DNA of 64,000 nucleotides from Eucommia ulmoides (taxonomy: Eukaryota; Streptophyta; Magnoliopsida; Garryales; Eucommiaceae), in assembly GCA_016647705.1 (NCBI GenBank), contig CM028326.1, positions 26,288,901 through 26,352,900 on the forward strand, read 5' to 3'. Made by a program: the position numbers and the translations under genes. Numbering within the stretch: the first letter of the stretch is position 1; each line of letters opens with the position of its first letter. This document shows, one piece after another, positions 49,001 through 59,688 of the stretch. Under the pieces are notes generated by a model. It searched no databases. It was not told where the DNA came from and saw nothing but the letters and a program-made list of their open reading frames with translations.

Positions 49001-52000
49001 GCAAGTAGCCTGAAAGGCGTTCAATCCGGTCACAGAAGAGGTCTGTGGCAAAAGGTGTTGCAAAGAGTAGCTATGTGCTGGAAACGAGTATGCGGCAAAA
49101 TGATGAAACGTTGCAACAGAATCCTTGTCACAAGTGGATGCCAAGATCAGAAGGGTCGAACCAAAGGGTCGATATGATGGCCGTTAGATTCTTTTAGTGG
49201 GGACGGTTTGTTAGCCCCTAATAAAGTTGACATAGGAAATGGCATGGACTAGATGCCAAGGTCAGAAGGGTCGATCCGACAATGGTCAGATTCTTTTGGT
49301 GAGGATGGTTTGTTAGCCTCTAATGAAGCTGATGTGGGAAATGGCATGGACTTTGTGCTTTCATTAATCGGGATTGTTGCTAACGGCAAACACCAAGACA
49401 GCGGTACCAAAATAGCACGAACTTGGTCTATTTCCTAACCGGACTTGGTGCTTGTAGCACGCCAAGGTAGCTGTAAAAAATGCATGGAGGTTGGCCCGAG
49501 TAGGCGCAAGCGTTAGACTAGGACAGGACAACGCCTAGTTAACAAAATGACAGCACGATGGTACCAAGTTGTGGCAACTTGACACAGATGTGGGTTTTTG
49601 GCTATGGTAGGGATGTTGGCATTGATTGCCACATTATGGCTCCTAAAACATATTGATGTTTATTATTGCCACTGGGATATTTGTATAAGATATTATAAGG
49701 GGACCCTCCCCTTGGAGACCCTCAACGTGGTTATGAACCTTGGTGTGCTAAGGGGTCCCAACATCACAAGTTAAGGTGCCGAATCAAGGTTTACATGTGA
49801 TGGCAAGCCGTGGAGCATGGCTTACACAAGAATCTTTGTTTGATGCAGAAACTAGGGTATGGTGTGCGTCGGTATGCGAGGGCATCGTGGGACAATGTTG
49901 GTGGGCATTGGGCTTCAATATAGTGATACTAGGCACAATGCTAGGATTGTTGTTCATGGGCGAGGTATGATACTTGAGAAGACCTTGGCACAGGTCAATG
50001 CAACAAGCATCTGCATCCTTTGGCACTCGTCGGCACAATAGGGTGTTGTTGGGCAACGTTAGTGGTCTTGCGGCGGCTTTGGAGCAAGGTTCAAGCCTAT
50101 CCTAGGCCTAATGCTAGGATTGGGTTTTATGGGCGCGATATGAAACCAAGGAAGATCTTGGCACGGGACCAAGGCAACGCGGGTAGAATATGGTACCATG
50201 CCGTGGTTTGTCATGGTCATGCGAGCAGCATGACAAATGGTGCGCAGAGGTGGAACGGGATGCAATGATGAAGGATGCAAGGTTAGTTGGACGACTTGGT
50301 ACGTGGTTAAAGTGCACAAAATAAACTATTAAGTACAGATGAAGCTTAGTGAATGTGCCAGGCATGTGGGGCCAGTTATCTGTGTATGTGTAAATAAGGC
50401 AGGTGTCAAGACGGGCTGTGCTTGATCTTTAGGAGTTGGGGTGTCAGCTGCCATTTTGTTCTTATTAATTTATGCTTGAGGGTCAAGGTTCAGTGTTCCT
50501 GCAACCCTTGACCTAATTTGTGTATGTTTCCTTGTTTTCATTGAGTTATAAAAATAAGGCTGGCCTTTGGCCGTTCGTGTGGTGCATTTTACTACCATTT
50601 TTGGTGCGTGTTTGTGCGTTTGGTTGTTGCAAACTGTGTGTGTGTGTGTGTGTGTGTTTTGGAAAAGTGGTGTGGTTGATTGATGGTTGGGCAATCAGGC
50701 CATCACAAACTTTTAGTTCGGAATTAACCTGTGACAATAGCCAACTTGAGTTCTCTCATATGGATAGCTAGACATTAGTTTGAGGGCTCAAATAAGAAAC
50801 TAATACTCTCTCATTATGTAAAGGAGCAGATGAGGATGGTCATATGCAACAAAGACTTGTACATCGTCGGTAAGAAGTCATTGATGCATGACAAATTACA
50901 AAGATCTAATATATCCGTATGGAAATGTTAAAAAAAATAATCTGTGTCGAAGTGTTAAGACTTAAAAAGAGACTTTGCGATTTAGGATCAAGGATATATA
51001 TATATAGATAAATGACGCTGGATTGTCATGACTTAAATGCAGTGGCAAAACGACATAACGGCCGCGGGGGGGGGGGACTCAAAACCCCCCTCAAATTTAG
51101 AAATTTTTCACTTTTATCCCTATATTTTTAGAAAAAATAAATGAAAGCCTTCAAAATTTTACATGAAGCCCCTAATTTATATAAATATTTAGTAAACCTC
51201 TAGGAGGACTCTTCAGCCCCCTCTCAATCAATATTCTAGATTCCAATTCTAGATTGCCCAGCTTTTTCTTTTAGGATAATTATTGGTCCCACCTCAAATA
51301 ATTTTCTGGATCCCCACTGCGTAAAAGATTGCTCAACTTTTTCATTTAGTACGATTATGCCCTTTTCTCATCCACCTCAAATTTCACTACTATGGTTTTA
51401 AGTTGTGGTTGGCTTCTAAACTAGCATTCTTCTTGAGTTTTTGTTGTATGTATGATGGCAACAAACAGCACATAAAGAATAATTCGATGGCAACAAACAG
51501 CACACAAAGTATAATTCTCTCTGCTTGCTGGGTACTTGTTTTTGGTTAGGTTTCCTAATACTTGTGGACATAAATCCTGTATCAATGTGGTTGTTTTTAT
51601 TATTATTTTGCATGTGCTGTATGGAACCTATCTATAATTCATTTGTCTATTCATTTCAAATCCAATGCCAGCCCCATATACCTAGTGCTCCCAGTGCTCT
51701 TACTTATAACTTGAGTATGGACCCCTCCATGAACAAGAAGATGATTTGATGGATTCCCTAATGCATCTATCTACAAGAATTATATAATTCCCAAAATAAC
51801 TCCTTTGCAGCATGTATAAATTGCATGACACAGGAATAATGAAAGTTGAGGCCCTGTTTGTTTAGGTGGCGTTTGGTAACCGTTTCTGTTTCCATTCCAG
51901 CAGTGGGATGGGATGAGAATTTTCTTTTCTTTTTGGGAGTAGAATCGCGTTTGGTAAAGATAATTTTTTTTTTGTTTTGGGAAGGGAATTGTGTTTGGTA

Positions 52001-53192
52001 ACGATTTTATCCTAAAATCCTTTTTTTTTTTTTTTTTTTTTTCTGTTTTGGCCGGCCGGCGGTGCTCCGGCGTCAGAGACGGCGGTGGCCCTCCGCCGGC
52101 GATGACCGGATTGCGGTGGCGCCGGCGACGCCGGCCGGAAGACAATGGCGCCGTCGCCGGCGACGGCGACGGCCGGAAGTGGCCGGGAAATTTCCAGCCG
52201 GACGGTGACCGGCGGCTGACGATGGTCGGCCGGTAGGTGAATAGTGACCATGTGTTTTGAGAATGGAATGGGAATAATGAGAAACAACTTTTTTTTGTTT
52301 CTCATTTCTTAAGAAAAAAGTGGGCACAATTCTCAAATGGGAATGAAATAGAAACGGAAACAAAAATTACCAAACGTTATTCCCAAAAATCTGGGAATGG
52401 AATGAGAATTTCTGGAATGGAAATGGTTACCAAACGGGGCTTTAGTGTTCTTGTTTCTAGATTTCTGTTTCTGTTCCCAGTTTCCAGAAACAGATATATA
52501 GAAACAAAAAAAGTTATTTCTGTTCTGCTCTCAGATTTTCAGAACAAATTTATTGGAGCAGAACAAAATTGTTCACAGATTTCGGTTTCTGAACCCCAGG
52601 AATTGAGAACCGAAACAGAACTTATGGCAAACAAATTTTTAAAACAAATTTCTGGGAACCAGTTCTCTTTCTGTTCCAAGTTTTCTCCAAATAGGGGGAG
52701 GAACTCTGGAAACAGAAACGCTACACAATTTTTCATACTTTCACGTTCTACTCCTCTAAAATTCAACTTACTCTGTTATCATCATCCATTTTTTTTTTTT
52801 TTTTTTTTTAATTAGGGTTGCCTGCGGAGACATTAATTGAGAGGTTTGTGACCGTTGGGGCCTATAGTCTCTTGAGGTCATGCACAATCGAGCCGGAGTG
52901 CATAATTGGACAGCACTCAATCCTCATGGAAGGCTCTTTAGTGGAGACTCACTCCATCCTGGAAGCCGGTTCTGTGGTTCCTCCCGGAAGGAGGATTCCG
53001 ACTGGCGAGCTTTGGGCTGGAAATCCGGCAAGATTTGTACGGAAACTGACCCACGAAGAGGAACTTGAAATCCCTAAACTAGCCGTTGCGATCAATGATC
53101 TGAGCAGGAGCTATTTTTCAGAGTTCCTTCCTTATTCGACGGTCTATTTGGAGGTTGAGAAGTTGAAGAAATCTCTTGGGATTTCGATTTGA
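43020..53192 (+). CDS. gammaCAL: Gamma-carbonic-anhydrase-like subunit of mitochondrial complex I
   Basis: Two exons, 43020..43383 and 52816..53192, join as ACA-G|GG-TTG (T-G-L) and encode 246 residues, the usual size. Residues 1-30 are rich in R, S and A with no acidic residue (LSRRALTSALSS..., LLRRTFA), a typical mitochondrial presequence. The mature part is a left-handed beta-helix protein: WDYRGQRQIIPLGQWLP, YVAPNVVLAGQVTV, AVLRGDLNKITVG, then PECIIGQHSILMEGSLVE, RIPTGELWAGNPARFVRKLT. It belongs to the carbonic-anhydrase domain on the matrix side of plant complex I. His114 is kept. However, the segment where catalytic gamma-CAs have two zinc histidines (GHSAVIHG type) reads GAYSLLRS (136-143), which marks the CAL class and predicts no normal zinc site. 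ATG 43020 is chosen because it starts the presequence. The 9,432-bp intron is filled with transposons. No frame damage was seen. Confidence 0.95.
44904..45156. mobile_element. Stowaway (Tc1/mariner) MITE in the gamma-CAL intron
   Basis: It starts CTCCCTCCTGTCCCAACTTA, the classical Stowaway end, and finishes with a decayed inverse (TGTGACAATAAATTTTAAAG followed by GGAG). TA dinucleotides at 44902-44903 and around 45157 give the expected 2-bp target. Non-coding, about 253 bp. Confidence 0.85.
46363..46370 (+). promoter_or_regulatory. TATA-like box of the 5' LTR
   Basis: TATTATAA followed by GGGGACCC is conserved at the same place in the 3' LTR (49691-49698) although flanking text has diverged. 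Its role as the LTR promoter is inferred from position and conservation. Confidence 0.5.
46681..47249 (+). repeat. Tandem duplication inside the 5' LTR (282 + 287 bp)
   Basis: Units 46681-46962 and 46963-47249 both begin AAGGCAACAA and share CATTGGCATGCATCGGCACA, GCTAGGATTGAGTTTCAT and GAAACGGGGATGCAAC. The 3' LTR has a single copy, so the duplication arose after or during insertion. Confidence 0.9.
47740..47753 (+). promoter_or_regulatory. Primer-binding site, initiator-Met tRNA type
   Basis: TGGGTATCAAAATT lies two bases after the 5' LTR. It is an altered form of the common TGGTATCAGAGC site complementary to the 3' end of initiator methionine tRNA. Confidence 0.7.
47762..48797 (+). pseudogene. 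Retrotransposon gag, broken
   Basis: The start is MASTSSVNKLLESLED (47762). The central gag domain is clear in pieces: AHITED, VSMSIMFMAGDTKLWWRTQV (about 48176-48235), KIKTWAD, then KYIKDFTSLMLDVKYISEEE and KLFNFTYDL (about 48370-48455). The C-terminal zinc knuckle CFICDGPHRMKDCP is at about 48720-48762, with the CX2CX3HX4C spacing common in plant gypsy gag. Several frameshifts and stops separate the parts. Gag packages the RNA in virus-like particles; this copy cannot. Confidence 0.9.
49137..49366 (+). repeat. Duplicated polypurine tract/LTR-start junction
   Basis: A unit of about 115 bp starting GATGCCAAGATCAGAAGGGT (49137) recurs from 49252. Each copy holds a purine-rich tract (GTGGGGACGG or GTGAGGATGG) and the LTR start TGTTAGCC (49210 and 49311). 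Only the second copy leads into the full 3' LTR. Confidence 0.88.
49311..50736 (+). repeat. 3' LTR of the gag-only element
   Basis: It starts TGTTAGCCTCTAATGAAG after a purine-rich tract (49301-49308) and ends ACCTGTGACA before target copy ATAGC. It has one copy of the segment duplicated in the 5' LTR and a TG microsatellite at 50636-50658. The reading frames through it on both strands are chance. Confidence 0.92.
51040..51319. mobile_element. hAT-type MITE in the gamma-CAL intron
   Basis: The inverted ends are CAGTGGC and, from the right, CAGTGGGGATCCAGA, the common end type of small plant hAT elements. The flanking 8-mers CTTAAATG (51032-51039) and CGTAAAAG (51320-51327) match at 6 of 8. 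A run of 11 G bases lies at about 51066-51076. Non-coding, 280 bp. Confidence 0.72.
51454..51517 (+). repeat. Two 32-bp tandem units in the intron
   Basis: GATGGCAACAAACAGCACA starts both units (51454 and 51486); they differ at about three positions. There is no coding meaning. Confidence 0.93.
51865..52441. mobile_element. PIF/Harbinger MITE near the 3' end of the gamma-CAL intron
   Basis: The ends GGTGGCGTTTGGTAACCGTT and, inverted from the right, AGCCCCGTTTGGTAACCATT are Harbinger-type. TTA at 51862-51864 and 52442-52444 is a perfect 3-bp target duplication. The middle (52040-52240) is strikingly GC-rich with many GCCGGCG blocks. Flanking sequence (GGCCCTGTTTGTTTA before, GTGTTCTTGTTTCTAG after) looks like the end of a second, older element of similar kind that this one entered. 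The 3' border of the older one is unclear. It lies 375 bp upstream of exon 2. Confidence 0.85.
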
Positions 53193-53248
53193 AGAAGTGT
53201 TTTTTGGGGGTTTTGGCTTTAAAGCCTGTTTTGGTTCCTTTTAAAGCA

Positions 53249-53254
53249 AATAAA
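53249..53254 (+). terminator. Putative polyadenylation signal of gamma-CAL
   Basis: AATAAA lies 57 bp after the stop codon, within a T-rich 3' untranslated region, at a distance common for plant genes. Assignment is by position only. Confidence 0.55.
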
Positions 53255-53270
53255 GGTACTGAAACAATTT

Positions 53271-54590
53271 TACTCTCTCAAGTGTTCCATCAATTTGTAT
53301 GTGATTTCTATTTTTCTTTTGTGAGATTTGATTGGACGTAGTGTCAATTTTAAAATATAATTTTTTATTTTACTAGTTTTAGTTGATTGATGGTTAAGAG
53401 TACAGAGCAAGTCTGAAACACATTGATCATGCACATTGATTTAACATGATACAAAGGGATTTGGAAATGTCTTTGGAAGTTGAAAAGTTGAAATCCCTAT
53501 TAGGATTTGGGGAAAAACAAGTATTTCAAAGAGACTCGCGCACGTCACTACTCGCGAAATTCCACTTCAAAATTTTCTTGAATTTTATGAATTTTCTTTA
53601 GTATCCAATACAAATGCTTTTCAAAAAGAGATTTTAGAAATTTCTTTTCCAAATGAAACTCTTCTTTCAAATACCTTACCCAAATGCATTCTTATGTCTC
53701 TAATCAAATAATTTTAATTAAATTTTGCGTCGTTGGCCACTAGTGCCACCTTCCATCATCGCATGTCCCCGCTCACTTTGCCATCGGACTAAAGTTTTTG
53801 GTCACTGAAGCTTGACCATAATTTTTTTTAGTTACATGTAACTGTTGTTTTGTGTATTCCTCCAACCAAAGGTTCGACAACCGCCAGTTGACAGTAACTA
53901 GAGTTTTGTGGTCGGTGGTAGTTGACAACACAATCTTAATTGAAACATTAGTTTATATGAATTTTAGATGTAACCAAAATTAAAGTAACTATTTGATTTG
54001 AGAGTTTTTATTAATTTGGTGTGATTTTTAAGAACTTCCGCTAACTATCACTTTTTTTTTTTTTTGGTGAACAATTTATAAACTTAATTTTTTAATGTGT
54101 TACAATAGTTTTTTTAAAAGTCTAAAATTACTATGCAAATCACTATAAAGTTTTCATGTAGGGAACACATTTAGATTTCTAATAGAAATATTGCATTTTT
54201 CAAATTGAAGTGAGTTGGGTGCGTAAGGTGGGCCGCGAAATTTAGAGTCCATGATAGATTTTTGGGAAATTCTTTCAAAGATCCCATAAGTGGAAAATAC
54301 CACTTATGGGAGGACTATCCAAGGATTTTATTTTATTTTTACCTTGGGATGGTCTTTAGAAAGTGATGGTTCTCATTTGTGAGACCTTTCAATAAGAACT
54401 CATAGTTTTTTTTGGCGCTGGTGGCCTATTTGATGACTTTTTATGGTTTGATGAATTTTAACTTCTAGAAAGGTTTGGTGTTGAGTTTATTAAGTATTTT
54501 TCTTAATTTTTTTTTTAGTAAGTTTATGTCTTTATATTTTTTTTAATGATTGCTTACAATTTGATATTTTAAAATTTTTCATTTTTCAAT
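53271..54590. other. Intergenic, nothing recognised
   Basis: AT-rich sequence between the gamma-CAL gene and the first copia element. I saw no recognisable protein, no clear inverted ends and no tandem repeats. A T run at 54051-54065 is the only low-complexity feature of note. Confidence 0.45.
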
Positions 54591-57240
54591 TGTCATTCGG
54601 GCCTTAGCCAACTAGGTAATTTAAAGTCAAATATTACAAACTCTAGTCCTTATTTATATTTATATATAGCTACCTTTGTATATTTTTGTAGGTTTCATAA
54701 ATATATCAATGCATTATCTCGTGTTCTCTCTCAATATTCCGTCTCTCAATTATTCTAACAAGATATCAAGAACCAATTTTTTTTTTTGGTCATGCTCTTG
54801 CTAAAGTTCTGCAACAATATTTTTTTTTTCGAAGTCTTATGTCACATTACGGCCTACAACACTTGTTATCATCATTCAACAAACCAAAACCAAATCCTTC
54901 ACAACCATCAGACTTGTTTCAAAACGACGAGTCCAACATCACTGGAGAGAATCCAAATCACCACCTCACACGCCCTCATGGGCCTTGAGAAGTCTCAGCA
55001 CTGTTGTCAACTTCATTAATCCCTACAGGCTCCACTATCACTCCTACACCAACACATATCACACTATCTGAAACGTCTCGACAACACGAAGACAACACCA
55101 CCAACCATATCAGATCCTCAAGTGCCGCAAATAATTGTTGCATCTCCGCTACAAGTTCTCCATCGCTAGAAATTTCCATTGTAACCCTAGGCCACATCAT
55201 TCGCCATGCGTCCACTATGAGCCCGCTATATGGACACAAATGAACCCTAATAATACCACGTCAACGCCATATCACCTATCACATTTGAGCCATGTCATCC
55301 AAGCCACTATGCCACCCAGACACGTCACTTTCCACGTCAGCTGCCGGTCACAAAATATAGTTTACGTTATATTCCTAAAGTTTTTGCCTCGATTCACCTG
55401 CGTACACTTCGCTTTTGCATCCATGGAGAGATCAAACTCACCACATACTATTACCATTACTCTTGATAAGTCAAACTACATCTTATGAGCTCAAGAAATG
55501 TCTAGCTTCTTGCGTGGCCAAAATTGTGGTGCATTTTTACTGGGGACATTTTAGTGCCCACCCGAGGAGACAAAAAAGAAATGGTCAAATTTATTGAGCT
55601 TCTAAAGGACTTACATAGCAAAATCACTAGATCCTTACATGATTTTGTGCTACGATAATCCCCTCTATCAAACTCGAGTTTGGTATATTCAAGATCGCTA
55701 AAGAAATTTGTGATCTCCTTACTCACCGCTACACTAATGCTGATATTTTACATTGGTATTAGTTTTGTTCCACTCTTCACAATATGCGCCAAGAGCCTAG
55801 GAAGATCATCAACAAATATCTATCCCATATGAACGTTGTGTGGAATCAATTGGCCCTCTCTAATCCAGTCCGAAAATATCCTGAGGATGTTGTTCTCTAC
55901 ACAAGTTAACAAAATAAGATGCATCTCATGCAGTTTCTTATTGTCATCAGGTCATAATTTCAGCCGTTCTATGCCTCCACACTACACAAGAGCAAGATAT
56001 CTTCCCTTGAATCATTTTCGATTTGCTGAGAAAGAAAACACGCCTTGCAATTTTCATGGGACCAAATACTAATATCACTCTTGCCACACCGGCTAGAAAG
56101 GTAAGACTCATTGCCACACGGCTTGTGTTTTATGTATTGTCATTCTCACGGGCATGAACTGCTCAAATTATCTTTATGTCTATGTAAGATATGTAAAGAA
56201 CTAGGTCATTGCCTTGCAGACTTTCCCAAACTTCCACCTCAATCATTTTGGGGCCAATCAAACGAGAATCAGTTCCACTTTTGGGACTACCAAATTAATC
56301 ACGTAATAGATTACATTACAAGTCAAAGAACTCTATCGCTGTAGCAATTGACACTGCATGTTCTCCATTTCCGTATTCAGTAAATTTGAGCGATATCGTG
56401 GCCATTCTCAAATTAGTTTTTATATAATATTGGTGCCCATAGAGCCTTGCCCATTACACCAAGTGTATCTCGGTGGTATTTAGATTATGTTTTTTTGCAA
56501 TAATATGAAACCTTATGCCTCTATTTTTTCTTTTAAAATCCATGATAAGTATTCACGTATTATTAACACTGCCAATAAATCAAATATCTCAGTTAACCAC
56601 ATGTTAACACTTCTCATTTCTCTCCCTGATACATACTTAGTCCTCAATCTTACTCTTAATATCATATCTATTGGTTAATTATGTGATCTTGAATTCAACT
56701 TGCATTTTTTCTCTGCTAGTTATTGTGTGCAAGATCCTCTGATAGGAAAGTTTCTTGGGACCAACCGTAAAGTTAGATGCCTCTTTGAGCTCACCAACCT
56801 CCAAGTTCTATCTCCACCATTATCACATAGCTAGTCACCCGCTTCCATTTCATCACCCTTACCCTTGACATTGTAGAACTCTCGATTATGTCATACTTCA
56901 TATAGTCATCTCAGTCCTCTCATTTCTATGGGGCAATTAGGTTCAATTCAATATGAGTCATTTGATTGTATTCATTATCAAGTTGCAAAATAACTAGTTT
57001 TACCTTTTAAAGATAGTCAGTCTATTTCGCTAGCACCATTTGATTTGGTGTATTATGATGTTTAGTGCTCTTTCTCAACTAGTTTTTCCTTTTAATGATA
57101 GTCAGTCTGTCTCGCTTGCGCCATTTGATTTAGTACATTATGATGTTTAAGGCTCTTTCTCCCACTGAACAATAGGTGATTCTCAATATTTTGGAATATT
57201 TGTGGACTACTACTCTTGTGTTACGTGGTTGTTTCTTATA
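54591..57240 (+). mobile_element. Ty1/copia element 1, truncated and degenerate
   Basis: The probable 5' LTR is 54591-54760 (TGTCATTCGGGCC to TATTCTAACA), followed by AGATATCAAGAACC, an altered initiator-tRNA primer site. The interior has gag remains (ITLDKSNYIL at about 55460, NQLALSNP-like text near 55850), a zinc-knuckle CKICKELGHCLADFPKLPP (about 56190-56235), a protease/pre-integrase region (about 56480-56680, SLPDTYLVLNLTLNI), GKFLGTNRKVRCLFELTNLQ (about 56740-56800) and the start of integrase. It stops near 57240 without reverse transcriptase or a second LTR. Stops are frequent. It belongs to the same lineage as the minus-strand element at 57716 onward. Confidence 0.82.
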
Positions 57241-57715
57241 AAAAAAAAAAAACATATATGAATTATTCCAAATTTATATTAGAGCTTTTTACAATTTTAA
57301 CTGCTAAATTTTCCCTTAGTCCCACATTGGTCCCTATTATTTTAATTTGGACACAAAAAAAAAACTTGATGTATTTTAATTACTTTATTTAAGGTCAAAT
57401 AGTTAATGGCATTTGAAAAGGAATTAAAAAATTACATGCTTGGCACATAACCTTTTCACGAAGGGCTATGTGACCATCACTACTGTATATATATGTATAC
57501 CTATAATAAAATAAGATGAATCAAATTGAAACATGAACAAAACTTCAAAGGTCTAAATTTTAATTGATTCTTCTTCATACACTCGCTCTTTCAGATCGTT
57601 ACTGGCAATGGAGAACCACCGATGATCGAAAACCTCTACCAAGAATAGAGAACCAATTTTCTTATAAGAGTTTGATTTGCTTGACTTGTGCTTGAAGTGA
57701 AAATTACATGGTACC
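57241..57715. other. Spacer between the two copia elements
   Basis: AT-rich sequence. Bases 57310-57360 (TTAGTCCCACATTGGTCCCT, then TATTTTAATTTGGA) loosely resemble an arm of the foldback MITE found at 3334 and 14663. No gene was seen. Confidence 0.4.
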
Positions 57716-57894
57716 TATTAGAATAATTGAGAAGTAGAATGGTGAACATGAAACAATTGTATTGATGTTGAGAAAAATAGTGTACTTTACAGAGATATAC
57801 AATAGGAGTATTTATAGGACAAGTGGGGAAGCTTAGGGTTAGAATTTTGACCTAATGGGCCAAGTAGGCCAAACCCATATATATTACATTAACA
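57716..57894 (-). repeat. 3' LTR of copia element 2
   Basis: Directly after the polypurine tract, TGTTAATGTAATATATAT opens a 179-bp LTR. It contains TATAAATACTCC (a promoter-like box, about 57823-57812) and ends TATTCTAATA, matching the TATTCTAACA end of the other copia LTR at 54760. Confidence 0.82.
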
Positions 57895-57959
57895 TCCCCC
57901 CTCAAACTCAAAGAGGTAAATGAGACTTGAACTTAAGTTTGGAAACCAGAAAGTGAAAG

Positions 57960-59450
57960 CGTCCGAGTGGATGAACCTTAGTAAAAAAATTTGTTGTTTG
58001 ATCAACTGAACTAACAGATTATAGACGAATCATATTCTAGAGAATGTGATGACAGATGAAATAGAAATCAATCTCGATGTATTTCGTACGCTTGTGGAAG
58101 ACATCATTGTGGGCAATCTGAATAGCACTCCTATTGTCATAGTGTAAAATAGAAGCAGTAGGAAAAGAGATTCCGATGTCAGCAAGGAGCCATAGGAGCC
58201 AAAGTAGTTCTTGAGTTACATCAACCATAGCATGATACTTAGCTTCAGTGCTGGAACGAGCAACCACAATTTGTTTCTTACTGCGCCAAGAAATGAGAGA
58301 GTTGCTTGAGAAGAAGCAATAACCAGTAGTTGATTGTCGGTCAGTGGGTTCTCCAGCCCAATTAACATCAGAATAAGAATGTAAAGTAGGAGTAGACTGG
58401 GCTGAAAAATGAAGTCCATGAAATAAGGTACCCTTGACATACCGACAATGCAAAGAACAACCGAGTAATAGGTAGTTCGAGGAACAGACAAGAACCAACT
58501 GACTTGATGAACGTCATAGGCGATATCTGGGCGAGTGACAGTGAGGTATACCAAACTTCCAACCAACTAGTGATATAGAGTGACATCCTGAAGAGGTGAA
58601 CCATCTAGTGGAGTGAGTCTAATATTCGACTCAAGATGAGTTGTGGCAGTGGCTGAGTCAGTGATTCCAGTTTTGGAAAAAAGATCCGAGGCATATTTGG
58701 CCTGAGAGAGAAAATATCCATTTGAACTAGATGAGACTTCGAGACCAAGAAAATAGGTGAACACGCTAAGATCTTTCATCTCGAATTGTCCACTGAGAAT
58801 TTTTTTGAGTTCAAAAATACTGCATAAATCATCCCCATTAATAATCATGTCATCCACATACAATAAAAGAAGGATAATACCATTGTCAATGTGGCGAAAA
58901 AACAAGGCCGAATCATGGGCACTAGATGTGAAACCGAACTGATGAATGGTAGTGCTGAATTTTGCGAACTAGGCAAGTGGATCTTGTTTCAACCCATATA
59001 AGGCACGATGAAGGTGACAAACTTTATTTCAAGGGACAACCAGACCAGGAAAGGTATGCATATAAATTTCATCAAGAATATCGTCATTGAGAAATGCATT
59101 TTTGACGTCTATCTGAAAGAGAGTCCATTATTGAATAGCAGCGACGACAAGAAAAGTACGGATAGATGCGAGTCTCGCCACTAGAGCAAATTTCTCTTCA
59201 TAGTCAATGTCGTATTCTTGAGAAAATCCATTGGTAACAAGTCGGGCAGCTTTATATTGTTTAACAAAATCATCAAAAAGTGTTTTGGTCTTAAACACCC
59301 ATTTGTACCCAATAGAAGTTTTTCCAGAGGAAGATCAACAACATCCCAGGTATGAGCTTTGACTAGGGTCTAAAGTTCTTTGTCCATTACTTTCTGCTAA
59401 AGAGGGTTAGTACTAACCTCCTTGTAGGATTAAGGCTCATGCAAATGAAG
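57960..59450 (-). pseudogene. Copia reverse transcriptase and RNase H, broken
   Basis: The catalytic LLLLYVDDMI is at about 58875-58845, followed by FEMKDLSVFTYFLGLEVSSS, FLSQAKYASDLF and LVGSLVYLTVTRPDIAYDVH. RNase H gives YSDVNWAGEPTDRQSTTGYC, WRSKKQIVVARSSTEAKYHA and LHYDNRSAIQIAHN (about 58390-58090). These are copia hallmarks in order. The upstream RT part (59450-58910) is scrambled by frameshifts. Confidence 0.9.
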
Positions 59451-59688
59451 TATAGTAAAAAAAATAATGATAATCAGTGAGATAAGAGGAAAGATGAGTT
59501 ACCTTGGTAGACCGGCATGAGTGATCTAGAGGATGGATCTTAGAGGGAGTCGGGGCAGACTCATCAGACATAGGAATATCCTCGGGCACGGCCGATTGAG
59601 TTAGAGGGGTGAGGTCAATTGGTGGTTCTAGAGCTAGAGCTAGAGATGTGATATCAGCTGGTGGTTCTGAAACTGAAGGAGGAATATC

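Larger units (their letters stand above)
45988..50736 (+). mobile_element. Ty3/gypsy-type LTR retroelement, gag only, in the gamma-CAL intron
   Basis: The target duplication ATAGC is perfect (45983-45987 and 50737-50741). The 5' LTR is 45988-47738 and the 3' LTR 49311-50736; both start TGTTA and end TGACA. The internal region is only 1.57 kb and encodes a broken gag without protease, reverse transcriptase, RNase H or integrase, so it moved with help from a partner. The element reads in the same direction as the host gene. The LTRs are visibly diverged, so the insertion is old. Confidence 0.93.

Noticed and set aside
48170-50319. Many short frames on both strands across the gag-only element
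   Set aside because: Apart from the gag pieces on the plus strand, they are shadows in the LTRs and are not conserved between the two LTR copies.
52073-52363. GC-rich frames of 80-121 codons on both strands
   Set aside because: They lie across the GCCGGCG-rich core of a Harbinger MITE within an intron; all frames are open because of composition.
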